From the NCBI GenBank assembly GCA_047601745.1, contig JASGIS010000001.1:2294001-2358000 (forward strand): a stretch of 64,000 nucleotides of DNA, written 5' to 3'. A program made the translations under genes and the position numbers. The DNA comes from JAKPAM01 sp047601745 (GTDB lineage Bacteria > Pseudomonadota > Gammaproteobacteria > Burkholderiales > Burkholderiaceae_E). Shown piece by piece: positions 59,858 to 64,000 of the stretch (positions within the stretch are counted from its first letter, which is position 1; the number at the start of each line of letters is the position of its first letter). The notes under the pieces are model-generated. The model did not search any database, had not been told where the DNA came from, and saw only the letters and a program-made list of their open reading frames with translations.

Positions 59858-62800
59858 GTGACCACTTCCCATCCAGAAGCCGGGAGCAGTACCGACTCCG
59901 TTCCCGGATCCGCACCCAGTCCGCGAAGCGAAGCGCTCGCGGCGCTGCAACTGTGGCAGACCTTCGAATACCTCAGCCCGCAGAACCCGCCCGATCCCAA
60001 GGTCGAGAAGGACAACTGCGTCTGGGCGCTGGATCCGCATGCGCAGGGCGACCGGGACATGCCCTGGGCGGCGCCGGACAAGGTCGAGGCCCTGAACAAG
60101 TTTTTCAGGCGCAAGCGCCGCTTCATGCTGTTCGCGGGCCTCATCAGCGGCAAGGAACTGGTCGATACCCTGCGTGATCGACTGGGCGCACCGCCGCTGG
60201 ATTTCACCGAGCAACGCGCGCCCAAGAGCGCCGCGTCCTTCGTCATCCCGATCGACGAACACGGCCGGGTCGGCGGCGAGATCTTCGTCAGCTCCGTTCC
60301 CTGGGCCGTCGCGCGCATCGAGGCCGCCCGGGCCGGCGGCGGGCTCTTCGACTTCTCCGGGTTCTTCGGCGACGGCGGCGTGCAGCAGCGAATCAGGGAC
60401 GCGGTCAGCGAATTGCTGAGGATGCGCCAGCTCATCGACGACGAGTCCGTCGACGAAGACGAATCCGCGGAAGACGCCGCCTGCCCGCCGGGCGTCGACG
60501 CAGGGCCCGGCGATGAGCAGGAAGACTTATCGCCCGCGGTCGATCCCTTCGCGGAGGGGGCGGAGGAAGTGGACGTCCCGCCGAACATTCGAACGCTGGA
60601 GGCCGAAGACGTCCGGGCCATTGCCGAGGTGGTGTTCAGGATTTGCGGCTGGCAACCGTCGAACACGCCGGACTGGATCATCCAGACGCAGCGAGCCTCG
60701 GCGAAGGGCGAGAACCGACTGCCCGACGATCCGCTCAACAGCTTCTTCGCGGAGGAACTCGAGAAGGTGCAGCGCGAGTACGTGGAGGGCCGCTGCGGCG
60801 CGACCCTGTCCAGGTTCCTGGAAACGCCCGTCCATCCTGATCGATGCGATCTCGACCGCACACGCCAGCATCTGGTGGACGGCGTGCATCCGAGCCTCAC
60901 GCCGCTTGCTTGCTGGCCTGGCGAGTTCCCGCTGGTCACTGCCCAGCAGTTTGCCGTCAACACCATCATGCGCGAGCTCGGGCACGGCGGGCTGTTCTCG
61001 GTCAACGGTCCGCCCGGCACCGGCAAGACGACGATGCTCAAGGACATCCTGGCGGCGATCGTGGCGGAGCGCGCCGACGTCTTGGCGTCCTTCGTCAAAC
61101 CGTTGGATGCCTTCCCTTCCAGGCTGAAGGTCGAGCGCCATGAGTATCCGGTCTGGAAGATTCACGATCGCCTGCGCGGGTTCGGCATCGTCGTCGGCTG
61201 CGCGAACAACGGTGCAGCCGAGAACATCAGCAAGGAGCTGCCGAGCCGGGCAGCCATCGACAAGTCGATGGACATCGACTACTTCTCCGAAGTCGCCGAT
61301 TCGCTGGGACTGCCCGAGAACGCGAAGCAGCGCCCGGGTAAGCACTGGGGCCTCGTGTCGGCGGCACTCGGCCGGCAAGAGAACCGGTTCGCGTTCGCGA
61401 CCGACTTCTGGAATGGACGCAGGGATGGCGGCAAGACGGGCGCAAGGTCGAAGCGGTCAGGCCAGGACGAGACATCGCCCGATGAGCCCGCGGATCCGAT
61501 GCGGCTGTTGACGTTACAGGATTGGGTCGAGGAGTTCGGCCGGAGCGTTCCGGCCTGGGACGAAGCCAGGGCAAGTTATGCGCAGGCCCGGGAGCGTGCG
61601 CATGCAGCGCTGGAGCGCGCAGGCAGCCTGGCGAGCCGGTTGCGGGCGTCCGAGCAATCGGCATCCCGGCTCCTGCGGCTTCGACCCCGGCATGCGGAGC
61701 TGACCGAAACGGTGTCCGGACTGACGCGCCAGGAGGCCGAGGCCCAGGCGCAGGTGAGGGCTGCCGGCGACGCGGTGAAACATGCCACGGACGTGGCCTC
61801 GGCGCTGCGCGAGTCGGGGCGGCAGCAGGCGAATCTCGAAGACGCCCGGGATCGCCTGGCCGCGGTTCTTCTGCGTCGACCGTCGAGCTCCGCCGATGCG
61901 TTGACGGACCGCGTCAAGCGAATCGATCTGGCACGCCGCCGGGTCCAGGACGACCTGAAGGCCCACGAGCTGACGAAACCCGGTGTGCTCTCCGTTTTCT
62001 TCAGGCGAGCCGGTGCGCAGCAATGGGAAGCGCGGCGCTACCAGTTGCTTGCTGAACTGGATGCCAAGCGCAGGGAGCAGGATGCCTGCGAGCAGGCCCG
62101 GGACGACGCGCTTCGATGGCAGCGGGAACGGTCCGAGGTGCAAGCGAGAATCGAGACGGCGCAGGCGAAAGCCCAGGCGGTGCGATCCGCAATGCAGGCG
62201 CTGGGAGTCGATACCGCCTCGTCGTTCGACGAAGCGAGTGCGCGGCTCCATGCGGTGGAGGAGGATCTTCGCCGTCATCAGAAGACTTTGCAGGACTGCC
62301 GGCAGGCGTCGGCACAGGCGGCCTCGGAAGCCAAGGCTCTTGCCGTGGAGATCGGCGAGCAGGAGGCTGCCGTCGCCGCCGGTGAGACGGTGCTGTCGGC
62401 CGCCGGATTGCTGGGCGAGTGCCGCGCTGCCTGGCACCTGTTCGATGTGTCGCGGGACGATTTTCATCGGGCCGCGCCTTATCACGACGAAGCCGAGCTG
62501 TTCGATGCCCGGCGCGACCTCTTCGCCGCGGCACTGAACCTGCACAAGGCCTTCATCGTCCACGCTTGGCGCCGGCTCAAGCCGACGTTGTTCGGCGCGA
62601 TCGGCCTGCTCAACGGCAGGATCAACGTCAATCAGATCCATGGCGGTCCGATGCCGCTATGGGACGCGCTGTTCCTCGTCGTGCCCTTGGTCTCGACCAC
62701 CTTCGCGTCGTTCCCGCGACTCTTTCGTGGCGTCGGCAAGGAGCAACTGGCCTGGGTCCTGATCGACGAGGCCGGCCAGGCACCACCGCAGTATTGCGCC

Positions 62801-63673
62801 GGCGCGCTGTGGCGGGCGCGGCGCGCGGTGGTCGTCGGCGACCCGAGACAGTTGGAGCCCGTGGTGGGCGTTCCGGACGAACTGACCGACCCGCTTCGAG
62901 AGCGCTGTGGAGCGGCCGTGCGCCATATGCCGCCAGCAGCTTCGGCGCAGACGCTGGCGGATCTGTCCAACCGGTACGGGATGTATCTGAACGAGGACGA
63001 TCCGGAGAGTCGGATCTGGCTGGGGTCGCCGCTGATCGTACATCGACGCTGCGTCGCCCCGATGTTCGAGATCGCCAATGCCATCGCTTATGAAGGCAAG
63101 ATGGTCTACGGTGCCGGTACGGACCGGCTGGGCGAAGCGGTCCCTTGGAGCCGCTGGCTGGATGCGTCGAGCGAGGCCAATGAAGGTCACTGGATTCCGG
63201 AGCAGGGACGGCGTGCGTTCAACGCGATGGACATACTGGTCGGAGACAAGCCGCGAGACCGCGAAGGCAAGCCGCGCGCTTTCGTCATTACCCCGTTCTC
63301 TGAAGTCGCCGAGAAGATGCGCGAGCTGCTGGCGAGCCGGTATGGCTGGGAGGACGCGAATGCGATGTGCGGAACGGTTCATACCTTCCAAGGCAAGGAG
63401 GCGGACTACGTCGTGTTCCTGCTCGGCGGAGATCCCCGGAAACCGGGCGCGATTTCATCCTATGCCGGCCGCAGCCCCAATCTGATCAACGTTGCCGTCA
63501 CCCGGGCGAAGAAGCGGCTGTACGTGCTGGGGAAGCGCGGGTACTGGACGGGTAGGGGGGACGTCCACGGGTATTTCGGCGAGATGGCGCGGGCCCTGGA
63601 TGCGCACCTCGATTCGATGAGGGCGAAGGGGGGCACCGACACTGGGCAGTCGACGTCGTCTGCTGAGCCGTGA
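59858..63673 (+). CDS. SF1 (DNA2/NAM7-like) helicase with long coiled-coil insertion
   Basis: 1271 residues from GTG 59858. Residues 1-330 are an uncharacterised N-terminal part with an acidic stretch about 190-235. The helicase core: GPPGTGKTTM about 383-392, then a coiled-coil insertion about 555-880 (RQEAEAQAQVRAAGDAVKHA and similar), then WVLIDEAGQAPPQ about 964-976, GDPRQLEPVVG about 993, TFQGKEADYVVFLLGGDP and NVAVTRAKKRLYVLGKR near 1210. Such helicases with coiled coils between the motor halves occur alone or in defence islands. No nuclease motif is seen. Its neighbours on the left are decayed genes. Confidence 0.9.
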   Translation: MTTSHPEAGSSTDSVPGSAPSPRSEALAALQLWQTFEYLSPQNPPDPKVEKDNCVWALDPHAQGDRDMPWAAPDKVEALNKFFRRKRRFMLFAGLISGKELVDTLRDRLGAPPLDFTEQRAPKSAASFVIPIDEHGRVGGEIFVSSVPWAVARIEAARAGGGLFDFSGFFGDGGVQQRIRDAVSELLRMRQLIDDESVDEDESAEDAACPPGVDAGPGDEQEDLSPAVDPFAEGAEEVDVPPNIRTLEAEDVRAIAEVVFRICGWQPSNTPDWIIQTQRASAKGENRLPDDPLNSFFAEELEKVQREYVEGRCGATLSRFLETPVHPDRCDLDRTRQHLVDGVHPSLTPLACWPGEFPLVTAQQFAVNTIMRELGHGGLFSVNGPPGTGKTTMLKDILAAIVAERADVLASFVKPLDAFPSRLKVERHEYPVWKIHDRLRGFGIVVGCANNGAAENISKELPSRAAIDKSMDIDYFSEVADSLGLPENAKQRPGKHWGLVSAALGRQENRFAFATDFWNGRRDGGKTGARSKRSGQDETSPDEPADPMRLLTLQDWVEEFGRSVPAWDEARASYAQARERAHAALERAGSLASRLRASEQSASRLLRLRPRHAELTETVSGLTRQEAEAQAQVRAAGDAVKHATDVASALRESGRQQANLEDARDRLAAVLLRRPSSSADALTDRVKRIDLARRRVQDDLKAHELTKPGVLSVFFRRAGAQQWEARRYQLLAELDAKRREQDACEQARDDALRWQRERSEVQARIETAQAKAQAVRSAMQALGVDTASSFDEASARLHAVEEDLRRHQKTLQDCRQASAQAASEAKALAVEIGEQEAAVAAGETVLSAAGLLGECRAAWHLFDVSRDDFHRAAPYHDEAELFDARRDLFAAALNLHKAFIVHAWRRLKPTLFGAIGLLNGRINVNQIHGGPMPLWDALFLVVPLVSTTFASFPRLFRGVGKEQLAWVLIDEAGQAPPQYCAGALWRARRAVVVGDPRQLEPVVGVPDELTDPLRERCGAAVRHMPPAASAQTLADLSNRYGMYLNEDDPESRIWLGSPLIVHRRCVAPMFEIANAIAYEGKMVYGAGTDRLGEAVPWSRWLDASSEANEGHWIPEQGRRAFNAMDILVGDKPRDREGKPRAFVITPFSEVAEKMRELLASRYGWEDANAMCGTVHTFQGKEADYVVFLLGGDPRKPGAISSYAGRSPNLINVAVTRAKKRLYVLGKRGYWTGRGDVHGYFGEMARALDAHLDSMRAKGGTDTGQSTSSAEP

Positions 63674-63749
63674 TGGTCGAGCGGTGCCGGGCCGGCGGAG
63701 AATCGCTTCGCGGTCGACGCCTCAGCGGCAGGCCGGGCCGAGTGCTCGA

Positions 63750-64000
63750 TCACCGGGTCGGGGAATCCGCCAGCGGCCAAGAGGCGAGGCGTTCATGACG
63801 TGACTGGCCGACGTGGCTGCGCATCAGATGAAAGGCGCGGACAGCGAAAGCGATCGGCGTGATCGCATGCTCGGCGACGTGAGGCCTGTGACCGTAGCTG
63901 AGCGTCATGTGCGGTCGGTAGGCTGCTTTCAACCGAATCCCCTGGTCGGCGAGTGCATGGATCAACGCCGTGCGCAGGTCGTACACCGGTGCCAGATCGT
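63750..64000 (-). CDS. 2'-5' RNA ligase/LigT-like phosphoesterase (partial, C-terminal part)
   Basis: The gene runs off the right edge. The visible C-terminal part reads DLRTALIHALADQGIRLKAA then YRPHMTLSYG, with the H-x-T motif of the second active-site histidine in the 2H phosphoesterase family. The stop is near 63750. The first H-x-T motif lies outside the window. Confidence 0.75.
   Translation of the reverse strand, partial: DLAPVYDLRTALIHALADQGIRLKAAYRPHMTLSYGHRPHVAEHAITPIAFAVRAFHLMRSHVGQSRHERLASWPLADSPTR

Overview
This is a very GC-rich, densely coded bacterial window. Four small secreted DUF4148-type proteins, a family I know mainly from Burkholderiales, suggest a betaproteobacterium of that order. 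I cannot name a genus from the sequence. I see no rRNA, tRNA, CRISPR array, complete transposon or origin.

Positions 1-24431 (all minus strand) hold one tightly packed cluster for an extracellular contractile injection system (eCIS, the Afp/PVC type of phage-tail-like particle). In transcription order it has a 52-residue leader ORF, a tandem AAA+ ATPase, a DUF4157 protein that is probably cargo, a DUF4255 tail terminator, one sheath, one tube, a tail-assembly-like protein, a DUF6760 protein, an Arg-rich protein and a LysM tube-spike adaptor. A spike split into gp27-like and gp5-like halves follows, then PAAR, gp25, two large baseplate proteins, a protein with repeated His-x-His motifs, a beta-propeller/tail-protein-I fusion and two further paralogues, the last cut by the window edge. 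Genes overlap or are separated by a few tens of bases at most, as expected for one transcript.

Positions 24592-28875 hold two regulator/target pairs: a LysR gene divergent from an MDR oxidoreductase, and a LysR gene divergent from an EamA exporter. An orphan PIN gene follows at 28987. Positions 29414-35765 hold the most unusual locus: a secreted solute-binding protein, a SIR2-like/TIR fusion and a membrane-anchored STAND-WD40 ATPase, joined by two 4-base ATGA overlaps. It looks like a ligand-sensing NAD-depleting or immune-type system. A decayed VapC gene lies beside it.

Positions 36193-45756 carry a saccharopine-dehydrogenase-like reductase, a serine hydrolase, four DUF4148 paralogues sharing a promoter block (three also share a terminator), an intact VapBC pair, a LysR/aldo-keto reductase pair, a 14-bp minisatellite and a J-domain protein. 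Positions 45914-53605 hold a catabolic-looking set: aminotransferase, acylase and flavin monooxygenase on the minus strand, and an LLM monooxygenase with a TIGR03084-like protein divergently.

Positions 53630-64000 contain SirB2, a Doc toxin/antitoxin pair, a UPF0149 protein, a ClC channel, a graveyard (orphan 3' fragment, GGDEF-EAL pseudogene, MazEF remnant with a nonsense codon), a large SF1 helicase and the end of a LigT-like gene. In this GC-rich sequence most long opposite-strand ORFs are shadows. Calls rest on motif recognition by eye; no database search was run.
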